Source: Kaistella treverensis
Lineage (GTDB): Bacteria; Bacteroidota; Bacteroidia; Flavobacteriales; Weeksellaceae
Length of the DNA stretch: 64,000 nt
Direction: 5' to 3'
NCBI RefSeq assembly: GCF_900114045.1
Contig: NZ_FORQ01000002.1
Location: 186,001 to 250,000 of the forward strand
The notes under the pieces are model-generated. The model was given only the letters and a program-made list of their open reading frames with translations, did not search any database and was not told the origin of the DNA. Of this stretch, positions 27,577 through 35,300 are shown one piece after another. The stretch's first letter is position 1. The number at the start of each line of letters is the position of its first letter. A program made the position numbers and the translations under genes.

Positions 27577-28341
27577 TTATGAATTTATTTCTGGTTTCAG
27601 CCATTTCGAGCTCGAAAGATATTGCTGGTCGGGATAATAAATAAAAAGGCAGTTGTTATTTTTTATGGTATTGATAATCGGCTGTGCCAATTCACGCGGC
27701 ACCGCCGGGCAACCCCAACTTCTACCCAAACGTTTCTGGCTCTTCATAAAATCTTCACTCACATAATCTGCGCCGTGCATTACAATTGCGCGCTGCAGCG
27801 CCGCATCATTGTAACCCGCATCCATACCGATGAGTTTCATCGAATATCCGTTTGAACCGTTATAAGATCCTTCAGTGATATAAAAACCCAAACTGCTTTG
27901 GTAAGAACTTTCGATATTCGAAAATTTCTGCGCAAACTCTTCACCAGTATTTTTTCCGTGCGCAACAAGAGAATTAAACAGAACTTTCTTTTCAGCAAGA
28001 TCAATTACCCACAATCTTTTTTCGGTGGAAGAAAGTGAAAAATCGCAGATGCTTAAAAGATTGGAATTTTCGGGCATTTTTCCGGCTTTTTTTAAGTTTT
28101 CAAAACCAAGGAAAGCTTTTTCAAAAACTTCGGGATTAAGTTTTTTCATATCGGAAAAAGAAATGCTGTTATAAATTTCTGCCGCCTTTTCGGCCGAATT
28201 TTTTGCTTTTGACTTCAGCGGAATATTTGTGGTTTCAGCTTTAATAATATTTGCTGTGTGCTTTTCGCTTTTGCTTTTAATGGTGTAGAAAGAAGTGCTG
28301 AAAAACAGAACAGAAACTAAGATTAAAAGGAATTTTTGCAT
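27577..28341 (-). CDS. murein L,D-transpeptidase catalytic-domain protein
   Basis: A 254-residue secreted protein of the YkuD_2-like L,D-transpeptidase family, which makes or edits peptidoglycan cross-links. A signal-like hydrophobic N-terminus is followed by the catalytic region, ending in the His and Cys motifs MHGADYVSEDF and RSWGCPAVP (the Cys is the expected nucleophile). The middle contains LVAHGKNTGEEFA. Length is normal. It is divergent from the HYC-type gene. Confidence 0.85.
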   Translation of the reverse strand: MQKFLLILVSVLFFSTSFYTIKSKSEKHTANIIKAETTNIPLKSKAKNSAEKAAEIYNSISFSDMKKLNPEVFEKAFLGFENLKKAGKMPENSNLLSICDFSLSSTEKRLWVIDLAEKKVLFNSLVAHGKNTGEEFAQKFSNIESSYQSSLGFYITEGSYNGSNGYSMKLIGMDAGYNDAALQRAIVMHGADYVSEDFMKSQKRLGRSWGCPAVPRELAQPIINTIKNNNCLFIYYPDQQYLSSSKWLKPEINS

Positions 28342-28367
28342 AGGTAATGTTTGGTAATTTGGAGGCG

Positions 28368-28375
28368 CAAAAATA
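28368..28375 (-). promoter_or_regulatory. -7 promoter box for the L,D-transpeptidase gene
   Basis: TATTTTTG on the minus strand, exact TAnnTTTG match, 26 bases before the start codon. Confidence 0.5.
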
Positions 28376-28465
28376 CAATTATTTAATTATCAAGCCTTTA
28401 AATGAGAAATTTTTAACTTTTTCTTATGAAGGTTTAACAGTGTTCGTAGATCGGAAATTAATTAG

Positions 28466-28473
28466 TAATTTTG
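28466..28473 (+). promoter_or_regulatory. -7 promoter box directly before the HYC-type gene
   Basis: TAATTTTG, exact match, ending 7 bases before the ATG; TTCG (28443-28446) is close to a -33 TTTG at 19-base spacing. The implied transcript would have almost no leader. Confidence 0.55.
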
Positions 28474-28480
28474 CATCAGC

Positions 28481-28858
28481 ATGTTGAAAACTTTAAAAAT
28501 ACTTTTTATCGTCTTGGGTCTTGGAATTTTTATTCTGCCCAAACAAATGGTATTTGCACAAAGCCCCGTTGAACATTGCGACAAAAAAATGAATGACGCA
28601 AAGAATTGCTGCGACACTAAAAAGTCCACCGACTGTCATTCGAAAACCACAAAAGATTCACCTAAAAAAGACGACTGTAACCACGATTGCAACGACTGTA
28701 AATCCTGCACGGTTCAGTTTACCGTAAATTTCCTTTCAGCAGAATTCAAATCACCTTTTGAAAAGCATTTTTTTGCTTCAAAGGCAAATTTTGATTACCA
28801 AACGCTGCACTTTACTTCTGCTCTTCAGAACATTTGGCAACCGCCAAAAATTGGTTAA
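28481..28858 (+). CDS. Cys-rich HYC_CC_PP-like small exported protein
   Basis: A 125-residue protein with an N-terminal signal segment (residues 1-27, ending FAQ). Eight cysteines lie between residues 33 and 76 (33, 43, 44, 52, 66, 70, 73, 76), with several His and Asp, in a Lys/Asp-rich stretch. The C-terminus carries a WQPPK motif. This matches the HYC_CC_PP type of small Bacteroidota protein found beside TonB-dependent receptors. The Cys/His content suggests metal binding in the periplasm, which is inference. It is the first gene of a metal-related module with the HMA-TonB receptor. Confidence 0.72.
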   Translation: MLKTLKILFIVLGLGIFILPKQMVFAQSPVEHCDKKMNDAKNCCDTKKSTDCHSKTTKDSPKKDDCNHDCNDCKSCTVQFTVNFLSAEFKSPFEKHFFASKANFDYQTLHFTSALQNIWQPPKIG

Positions 28859-28908
28859 CATACCTCGTACAGCCGAAAGTTTGTACTTTCGGTAATTTCT
28901 ATGTTAAC
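28854..28908 (+). other. nested inverted repeat between the HYC-type gene and the HMA-TonB receptor gene
   Basis: Outer arms GTTAACAT (28854-28861) and ATGTTAAC (28901-28908) enclose an inner 8-bp stem CCGAAAGT (28873-28880) / ACTTTCGG (28885-28892) with loop TTGT. The outer left arm includes the stop codon of the upstream gene. There is no T-run, so it looks like an mRNA structure or operator rather than a simple terminator. Confidence 0.55.
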
Positions 28909-28924
28909 TAATTTATTTTAAAAA

Positions 28925-31588
28925 ATGAAAACTTTATTAAGAAGTCTCTTAGTATTTATATTCTTAATTTCCTCTTTTATTTCCGCTCAAACCCTTACAA
29001 AATCTACTTTTACCGTAAAAGGAGAATGCGGAATGTGTGAAGAAAGAATTGAAACCTCAGCCAAAAAATCCGGTGCTAAAACCGCCGTTTGGAACGCAGA
29101 AACCCAAAAACTTGAAGTAGAATTTGATCCAGCAAAAACATCTGCGGATTTAATTTTAAAAAATATCGCCGATGTTGGTCACGACAATGAAAAATATCGT
29201 GCTTCAGATGCAATTTATGACAAATTACCAAGCTGCTGTCATTATGAACGAAGCCCAGATTTATTGTCAGCAACTACAGAAACTGCAGTTGCAGCACCAA
29301 CTCAGGAATACTTTGTGCGTGGCAATTGCGATATGTGTAAAGCCAGAATTGAAACTGCAGCAAAAAGCGCCGGCGCCACAGATGCAAACTGGAGCGCTGA
29401 AACGCAAAAAGTTTCTCTGGAATTCGATCCTGCAAAAACGTCTGCTGAAGCTATTTTGAAAAAAATCGCTGATGTTGGGCACGATAATGAAAAGTTTTTA
29501 ACCACCGATACGGTTTATAAAAAGTTGCCTGGCTGTTGTCTTTATGACCGCGACGCAGAATTTGGTGTGCAGGGCGAAGGCGTGCATTCCGATGCGCCAA
29601 AACCTAAAAAAGATTTCAGCAACTTCGATGACCATTTTCAAAAATCCATCGACGAAGTTCGGCTTATAAAAACGGCTGATGCAACGGCTCTAAGCAAGAA
29701 GGAAACCGGATTAACCTTTAATATCGGAACAAAAGAATTGCTGAAAGCGGCATGTTGTAACCTTTCTGAAAGTTTTGAAACCAACGCGACTGTGGACGTT
29801 TCCTTCAGCAATGCCGTGACGGGAACAAAACAACTGAAAATGTTGGGTTTGGACCAAAAATATACGTCCTTAACTAAAGAACTTTTGCCATCTGTCCGCG
29901 GTTTGGCGGCGCCGTATGGTTTGAATTTAATTCCCGGCAGATGGATTGGCGGGATTCAACTGACCAAAGGTGGCAGCACCGTGGTGAACGGCTACGAAAG
30001 TATTACCGGCCAGATCAATACCGAGCTTTTAAAATTCAACGAAACTCCGGAAACTGCCTTAAATGTTTTCGCTGACGCGAACGGCCGCCTGGAAACCAAC
30101 ATCACTTCTACTACTCCTTTGAACGAAAAATGGAACCAAACGGTTTTGCTTCATGGCAACGCCACTTTAGGTGAAATTGATTCTAATGACGATGGATTTC
30201 TGGATCAACCGACCGGGAACCAAATTAATGCTGCTTACTTGCTGAATTATAACGATTTAGAAAATTCCGGCTGGGGAACGCATTTCGGAATAAGTTTTGT
30301 GAAAGACGAGCGTTTCGGTGGACAAACTGCATTTGACAAAAAAATTGATCAGTCTCAGCAGAACGCTTATGGTGTGGGAATCGATCTTTCGCGCTTCGAA
30401 ATATGGAACAAAACCGGCTATATTTTTAAAGATAAACCCTACCAAAGTATCGGTTGGATGAACCAGTTCACCACGCACCTGCAGGACAGTTTTTTCGGAA
30501 ACCGAAATTATTGGGGCAAACAGAACACTTTTTATTCAAATTTGGTTTTTGAAAGTATAATCGGCAACACCAATAATAAATTTAAAACCGGCGCAAGCTT
30601 TCTGTATGACAATTACGACGAAGATTATTTAACGCAAAATTACCAAAGAACTGAAACGGTTCCCGGTTTATTTTTCGAGTACACGCTTTCAGGTTTGAAA
30701 TATACTTTGGTTGCAGGTGTCCGAACAGATTTCCACAACTTAGCCGGAACTCAGTTTACACCGCGTTTGAACTTCAAATATGATCTTTCACCGAAAACCA
30801 TTTTGAGACTTTCTGCTGGACGAGGTTTCCGTACAGCGAATGTTTTTGCGGAAAATCAGCAGTATTTAGCTTCAAACCGTGAGATTGAAATCTTAGGAAA
30901 TGGCGGAAAAATATATGATTTAGAGCCGGAAATTGCCTGGAATTACGGTGCAAGTCTTCAGCAGGAATTCAAGTTATTTAATCGTAAAGCAAGTTTAGTT
31001 GCTGATTTCTTCAGAACAGATTTTCAAAATGAGGTCCTTACGGATTTAGACGTTTCACCGCAGAAAATCGTGTTTTACAACTTAGACGGAAATTCGTTTG
31101 CAAACAGTTTCCAAACACAGGTTGATTTTTCACCAGCCAGAAATCTGGAAATGAGATTGGCGTATAAATATTACGATGTACAAGCTGATTTTAAAGATGG
31201 AAAAAGAGAAATTCCGTTTATGGCAAAAAACCGTGGATTCTTTAATGCTTCTTACTCCACAACTAAAAATGAAAAAGAAGCTTTCTGGAATTTCGATACC
31301 ACTTTGCAATTGGTGGGACAGCAAAAACTTCCAAATTTAGATTCAAACCCGGCAGAATATAGACTTCCCGACTATTCGAAAAGTTATGCGACGTTAAACG
31401 CACAGATTTCACGAAACTTTAATAAAAATTTCCGTGCTTATATTGGTGGTGAAAATTTAACAAGTACAATGCAAGCCAACCCGATTTTGGATGCTGAGAA
31501 TCCGTTTGGAAATTATTTCGATGCCGGAATGGTATACGCACCGATTATGCCCGCAAATGTTTACGTGGGTGTAGATTTTAAATTTTAA
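28925..31588 (+). CDS. TonB-dependent receptor with two N-terminal heavy-metal-associated domains
   Basis: An 887-residue outer-membrane receptor. A signal peptide (about 1-21) is followed by two copies of a heavy-metal-associated domain at about residues 29-109 and 129-209. Each has CxxC (Cys35/38 CGMC; Cys135/138 CDMC) and ends in a LPxCC pair (104-105; 204-205). The copies are offset by exactly 100 residues. A plug domain then follows (about 265-400, with AACCNLSESFETN and RGLAAPYGLNLIPG), and a 22-strand-type barrel ending in VYVGVDFKF. No CarboxypepD-like domain is seen; the HMA pair stands in its place. The likely substrate is a metal such as copper or zinc, or a metal complex; this is inference from the domains. 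Confidence 0.88.
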   Translation: MKTLLRSLLVFIFLISSFISAQTLTKSTFTVKGECGMCEERIETSAKKSGAKTAVWNAETQKLEVEFDPAKTSADLILKNIADVGHDNEKYRASDAIYDKLPSCCHYERSPDLLSATTETAVAAPTQEYFVRGNCDMCKARIETAAKSAGATDANWSAETQKVSLEFDPAKTSAEAILKKIADVGHDNEKFLTTDTVYKKLPGCCLYDRDAEFGVQGEGVHSDAPKPKKDFSNFDDHFQKSIDEVRLIKTADATALSKKETGLTFNIGTKELLKAACCNLSESFETNATVDVSFSNAVTGTKQLKMLGLDQKYTSLTKELLPSVRGLAAPYGLNLIPGRWIGGIQLTKGGSTVVNGYESITGQINTELLKFNETPETALNVFADANGRLETNITSTTPLNEKWNQTVLLHGNATLGEIDSNDDGFLDQPTGNQINAAYLLNYNDLENSGWGTHFGISFVKDERFGGQTAFDKKIDQSQQNAYGVGIDLSRFEIWNKTGYIFKDKPYQSIGWMNQFTTHLQDSFFGNRNYWGKQNTFYSNLVFESIIGNTNNKFKTGASFLYDNYDEDYLTQNYQRTETVPGLFFEYTLSGLKYTLVAGVRTDFHNLAGTQFTPRLNFKYDLSPKTILRLSAGRGFRTANVFAENQQYLASNREIEILGNGGKIYDLEPEIAWNYGASLQQEFKLFNRKASLVADFFRTDFQNEVLTDLDVSPQKIVFYNLDGNSFANSFQTQVDFSPARNLEMRLAYKYYDVQADFKDGKREIPFMAKNRGFFNASYSTTKNEKEAFWNFDTTLQLVGQQKLPNLDSNPAEYRLPDYSKSYATLNAQISRNFNKNFRAYIGGENLTSTMQANPILDAENPFGNYFDAGMVYAPIMPANVYVGVDFKF
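29009..29551 (+). repeat. internal duplication of the HMA domain (300-bp offset)
   Basis: Two coding units of about 81 codons at a 300-base offset, sharing RIET.AK, AETQK, EFDPAKTSA, IADVGHDNEK and LP.CC without gaps. Residue identity is high enough to indicate duplication inside this gene rather than independent domain capture. Confidence 0.75.
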
Positions 31589-31615
31589 TTAATATTTTTG
31601 ATAAAAACAGAAAAT

Positions 31616-32059
31616 ATGCGAAAAATACCGCTAATAATTGCAGGCACTGCGCTTTTGTATTCCTGCGACAAAAATGCGCCGGCGGCGCAAAATATCGAGC
31701 CGCTGAACACGCCACAAAAAGATGCGATGGTCGTCGCTGACACTACATCTGCAAACACAACTTTAAGCGAAAATACTGCTGCTACAGCGCAGAAACCGAC
31801 TTTAAATCCGGAACACGGGCAGCCGTATCACCGATGCGACATTCAGGTTGGTGCACCGCTAGACAGTGCGCCGCAAAATGTACAGTCGCTACCGACGCCG
31901 GGCAGTATTGCACCTGGCTTTAATACCAGTCCGATTGCACCGGCAGTGTCATCTTCGGCAGCGCCCGTTCAGGTTAGCGGACCAAAACCGGCTTTCAATC
32001 CGGCTCATGGTGAACCGCACCACCGTTGTGATATTCAGGTTGGCGCACCTTTGATTTAA
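31616..32059 (+). CDS. lipoprotein with twin HRCD motifs, unknown function
   Basis: A 147-residue lipoprotein; ATG at 31616 gives signal and lipobox LLYSC. The mature chain is mainly low-complexity Pro/Ala/Ser/Thr. It carries two near-identical units, NPEHGQPYHRCDIQVGAPL (residues 64-82) and NPAHGEPHHRCDIQVGAPL (128-146). The His and Cys in each unit could bind a metal. It starts 27 bases after the HMA-TonB receptor and is probably co-transcribed with it. The motif is familiar from other Bacteroidota proteins, but I know of no assigned function. Confidence 0.75.
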   Translation: MRKIPLIIAGTALLYSCDKNAPAAQNIEPLNTPQKDAMVVADTTSANTTLSENTAATAQKPTLNPEHGQPYHRCDIQVGAPLDSAPQNVQSLPTPGSIAPGFNTSPIAPAVSSSAAPVQVSGPKPAFNPAHGEPHHRCDIQVGAPLI

Positions 32060-32077
32060 ACATTAAAAGCTAAAATA

Positions 32078-32110
32078 AAAAAATGCAGCAATAAGCTGCA
32101 TTTTTTTTAT
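32078..32110. terminator. bidirectional intrinsic terminator
   Basis: ATGCAGC (32083-32089) pairs with GCTGCAT (32095-32101), A-run before and T-run after, closing the metal module and msrB. Confidence 0.85.
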
Positions 32111-32667
32111 TTGTTATTTTCTGTTTTCGAGTCGGGAATAAAATCCAGACTTACGGAATTCATACAGAAACGTGTGCCTGTAGGTGGCGGACCGTCGTTA
32201 AAAACGTGTCCTAAATGAGAGTCGCAGCGTTTGCATAAAACTTCGGTTCTTTCCATGCCGTAGGTTGAATCTCTTTTATAGATGACGCCTTCTTTATCAG
32301 CTTCAAAAAAACTTGGCCAGCCACAGGTTGAGGAAAATTTAGAATCTGAGCGGAAAAGATGGTTTCCGCAAACAACGCAGTAATATTCACCTAATTCGTC
32401 GAACTGGTTATATTTTCCCGTGCCCGGTCTTTCCGTTGCCGCTTCTCTCGCAACTGCGTAAACTTCCGGCGAAAGTATTTTTTCCCATTCCGAGTTGGGA
32501 ACATTCAGTTTGGTGCGGTCTGTACGGGAATAATAAGGGTTTTCTTTTTGAGTGGTGGAATTTTCCATTGAAATTGAATTTTTATTCTGTTGAGAAATTT
32601 CGGGTTTTTGAACTTGCGAGCACATCTGTAACGAAATACAGAAGGCAAAAAAAAGAAAGTATTTCAT
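32107..32667 (-). CDS. msrB: peptide-methionine (R)-S-oxide reductase, lipoprotein form
   Basis: A 186-residue methionine-R-sulfoxide reductase. The ATG at 32667 is chosen because it starts a short signal with lipobox LQMC; the longer frame upstream has no family content. Zinc motifs CVVC and CKRC, GWPSFF, and the catalytic RFCMNSVSLDF are present. The lipoprotein signal places it in the periplasm, where it can repair oxidised methionines in exported proteins. It is convergent with the metal module, so not its operon member. Confidence 0.92.
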   Translation of the reverse strand: MKYFLFFAFCISLQMCSQVQKPEISQQNKNSISMENSTTQKENPYYSRTDRTKLNVPNSEWEKILSPEVYAVAREAATERPGTGKYNQFDELGEYYCVVCGNHLFRSDSKFSSTCGWPSFFEADKEGVIYKRDSTYGMERTEVLCKRCDSHLGHVFNDGPPPTGTRFCMNSVSLDFIPDSKTENNK

Positions 32668-32721
32668 AGATTGATAAACTGATTTTTGCGTAAAATCGTA
32701 TGAAGTAAAAATTGTAAAACT

Positions 32722-32738
32722 CAAATTTAGTACATTTG
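32722..32738. promoter_or_regulatory. back-to-back -7 boxes for msrB and the DUF445 gene
   Basis: CAAATTTA (32722-32729, minus-strand TAAATTTG, for msrB) and TACATTTG (32731-32738, plus strand, for DUF445) lie one base apart and face away from each other. The plus box ends 5 bases before the DUF445 ATG. Confidence 0.5.
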
Positions 32739-32743
32739 AAACA

Positions 32744-33988
32744 ATGAACGATTCTGAAAAAAAAGCGCAACTGCGTAAGTACAAAATGTTTGCCACCGGG
32801 CTTTTCGTGCTGATGGCGCTTATTTTTGTCACTACAACAATATTAGCAAAAGAAAATCCGGCGCACTGGATTGGTTACCTCAAAGCATTTTCAGAAGCTG
32901 CGATGGTCGGCGCTCTGGCAGATTGGTTCGCGGTTACCGCACTTTTCAATTATCCTCTCGGGCTGAAAATTCCGCATACAAATCTCATCGAAAACAGCAA
33001 AGAGCGCATCGGTGACAATTTGGGAAATTTCGTGGTTGATAATTTTCTTTCGCCACAAAATATCCGGCCTTACATCCAAAAAATTAAGATTTCCCATTTT
33101 GTAGGCGAATGGCTTTCCGCTTCTCGAAATCAGGAAAAGCTGATTAAAGAAGTTTCGAACATTGTTTTGGATATTTTAAATAAACTGGATGACACCGAAG
33201 TTGTAAATTTTATTGAAAAGAAAGCCAAAGAAATGACCGACGATGTGAAAATCAACCAAATCATCGGCAATGGACTGGAATATATTTTAGATAAAAATGA
33301 CCACCAACGCCTGATAACCAATCTTTCAAAACAGATTAAGGAATATGTTCTGAAAAATCAGCAAATGGTGAAAGAACGGGTAAAAAGCGAAAGTTTTTTT
33401 CTGGTTCCCAGATTTGTCGAAGATAATATTGCAGACAAAATCACCATTGGTCTTTCAAAGTATTTTGAAGAGGTGGAACATGATGAAAACCACTCGTTGC
33501 GACACGAAATTTCGGGCAAATTATACACTTTTTCAAATGAAATAAAAACCGAAAACCAATGGGCTGAAGAATTTCGAAACATTAAAGATGATTTTCTGAC
33601 ATCCGAAAAAATCACGCAATATTCTACGGATATCTGGAACTCCATTAAACAATCGCTCAGCAAAGAACTGGAAGATGAGACTTCGGCACTGAAAAATTAT
33701 CTGCAAAAGAACCTTACGGAGCTGGCAAAAAATTTAAAAACCGACGAAAAGTTTCAGAATAAAATCGACCATTGGGTGCGCGTTACGGCGTATAAATACA
33801 TTTTAAAAAACACGCATCAAGCCGGAAATCTCATCAGCTCCACAGTTGGTAACTGGCAGGGAAAAGAGTTGAGCGAAAAACTGGAACTTGAAGTAGGGAA
33901 AGATTTACAATTTATCCGCGTGAACGGCACGCTCGTCGGCGGTTTAGTTGGTTTGATTATTTATACGGTGACGAATTTCTTCCTCTAA
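32744..33988 (+). CDS. DUF445 membrane protein
   Basis: A 414-residue protein of the DUF445 family. Features are an N-terminal membrane segment (about residues 17-35), a conserved LKAFSEAAMVGALADWFAVTALF region with a second hydrophobic stretch, a long helical central part, and a C-terminal membrane segment (TLVGGLVGLIIYTVTNFFL). Function unknown. Its end is 3 bases from the convergent end of pyrD, with no terminator between. Confidence 0.88.
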   Translation: MNDSEKKAQLRKYKMFATGLFVLMALIFVTTTILAKENPAHWIGYLKAFSEAAMVGALADWFAVTALFNYPLGLKIPHTNLIENSKERIGDNLGNFVVDNFLSPQNIRPYIQKIKISHFVGEWLSASRNQEKLIKEVSNIVLDILNKLDDTEVVNFIEKKAKEMTDDVKINQIIGNGLEYILDKNDHQRLITNLSKQIKEYVLKNQQMVKERVKSESFFLVPRFVEDNIADKITIGLSKYFEEVEHDENHSLRHEISGKLYTFSNEIKTENQWAEEFRNIKDDFLTSEKITQYSTDIWNSIKQSLSKELEDETSALKNYLQKNLTELAKNLKTDEKFQNKIDHWVRVTAYKYILKNTHQAGNLISSTVGNWQGKELSEKLELEVGKDLQFIRVNGTLVGGLVGLIIYTVTNFFL

Positions 33989-33991
33989 AAA

Positions 33992-34999
33992 CTACATTTT
34001 TTCCAGAATTTTCTCGTTGATTTTTCGAATCAATTCCGGTCCTTCATAGATAAATCCGGTATAAAGCTGAATTAAACTTGCGCCTGCTTCAAGTTTTTCC
34101 AGCGCATCTTCCGCTGTATGAATTCCGCCCACCCCAACAATCGGAAATGCTTTTTCACTTTTTTCAGAAAGAAACCTAATGACTTCCGTAGAACGTTTTG
34201 TTAAAGGTTTCCCGGAGAGTCCGCCTGTTTCGGTTTTATTTTCTGAATTTAAATTTTCGCGCGAAAGCGTGGTGTTCGTCGCAATTACGCCGGCAATTTT
34301 CGTGTCTTTTACAATATCGATGATGTCTAGAAGTTGATCATCAGAAAGATCTGGTGCGATTTTCAGCAGAATTGGCTTTGGTTTCTCTTTTTCCGAATTG
34401 AGCTCTTGTAATGTTCCGAGCAGTTTTGTTAAAGGTTCCTTGTCTTGTAGTTCGCGCAGATTCGGCGTGTTTGGCGAACTTACATTCACCACAAAATAAT
34501 CGACGACGGGAAACAGTTTTTCAAAACAGATGATATAATCGTTCACCGCGTCTTCATTTGGTGTAATTTTATTTTTACCAATATTACCGCCTATAAGCAC
34601 GTTTTTTTTCGATTTTAACCGAGCGACAGCGGCATCTACTCCACCATTATTAAAACCCATTCGGTTGATAATTGCGGAATCTTCTTTCAGTCGGAATAAT
34701 CTTTTCTTCGGATTTCCCTCCTGAGCTTTTGGTGTTAAAGTGCCGATTTCTATAAAACCAAAACCCAGATCCGAAAGTTCGCTGAACATCTTCGCGTCTT
34801 TATCAAAACCTGCGGCTAAACCGACAGGATTTTTAAATTTTAAACCGAAAACTTCGCGCTCCAGACGTGGATCTTCGAGTGGTTTTGGCAGAAAAATTTG
34901 CGGTAAAAAGGGCAGATTTTTTAGAACTGAAAAAGTAAAATAATGAACTTTTTCGGGATCGAAATTGAAAAGAATCGGGCGGATAATGCTTTTGTACAT
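33992..34999 (-). CDS. pyrD: dihydroorotate dehydrogenase (quinone)
   Basis: A 335-residue class 2 DHODH of pyrimidine synthesis; membrane-associated through its N-terminal helices and quinone-linked. The start at 34999 ([16 protein letters not shown]) fits the family better than the upstream ATG. Motifs are [34 protein letters not shown]-like NRMGFNNGG, and SSPNTPNLR with the catalytic Ser expected for class 2. A -7 box (CAAATTTA, 35015-35022) lies 15 bases before its start. Confidence 0.95.
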   Translation of the reverse strand: MYKSIIRPILFNFDPEKVHYFTFSVLKNLPFLPQIFLPKPLEDPRLEREVFGLKFKNPVGLAAGFDKDAKMFSELSDLGFGFIEIGTLTPKAQEGNPKKRLFRLKEDSAIINRMGFNNGGVDAAVARLKSKKNVLIGGNIGKNKITPNEDAVNDYIICFEKLFPVVDYFVVNVSSPNTPNLRELQDKEPLTKLLGTLQELNSEKEKPKPILLKIAPDLSDDQLLDIIDIVKDTKIAGVIATNTTLSRENLNSENKTETGGLSGKPLTKRSTEVIRFLSEKSEKAFPIVGVGGIHTAEDALEKLEAGASLIQLYTGFIYEGPELIRKINEKILEKM

Positions 35000-35014
35000 G
35001 GAAGAAAAGTTTAG

Positions 35015-35022
35015 CAAATTTA
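35015..35022 (-). promoter_or_regulatory. -7 promoter box for pyrD
   Basis: TAAATTTG on the minus strand, 15 bases before the pyrD start codon. Confidence 0.45.
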
Positions 35023-35145
35023 CGGATTTCTCCTGGGTGGTAAAGTGAAAAAGAATGCCTTTTTTGCACCAAAAATTTACAGAATGGAAATTCTCTTTCT
35101 TCGCGGAATCTCTTTCTTTTGAAACAAATATTTAAGCAAACACAA

Positions 35146-35258
35146 ATCCCTAGCCCTGATTGGAGCGGCATCCTTTTGCGGAGCGCAGCATAGCAAAAGA
35201 TACAGCGGAAACCTAGCGAAGTGGTTCGGCGTAGCCAAAGCAGCTCCCCGGCTCCTGA
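35146..35258 (+). repeat. dispersed intergenic element, copy C
   Basis: Starts with CCTAGCCCTGATTGGAGCGG, then a hairpin ATCCTTTTGC (35170-35179) / GCAAAAGAT (35193-35201), followed by ACAGCGGAAA and a second GGTTCGGCGTAGCC-like arm. It fills most of the pyrD-glyS gap and ends shortly before the glyS -7 box. Confidence 0.65.
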
Positions 35259-35276
35259 AAAGAGAATTAAATTCCC

Positions 35277-35284
35277 TATTTTTG
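35277..35284 (+). promoter_or_regulatory. -7 promoter box for glyS
   Basis: TATTTTTG, exact match, 16 bases before the glyS start; the -33 region is taken up by the tail of the intergenic element and is poor. Confidence 0.5.
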
Positions 35285-35300
35285 CACAAATTCAAAAAAA

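Noticed and set aside
32107-32832. Longer 241-residue version of msrB starting at 32832
   Set aside because: The extra N-terminus overlaps the DUF445 gene and its promoter, and a clean lipoprotein start lies at 32667.
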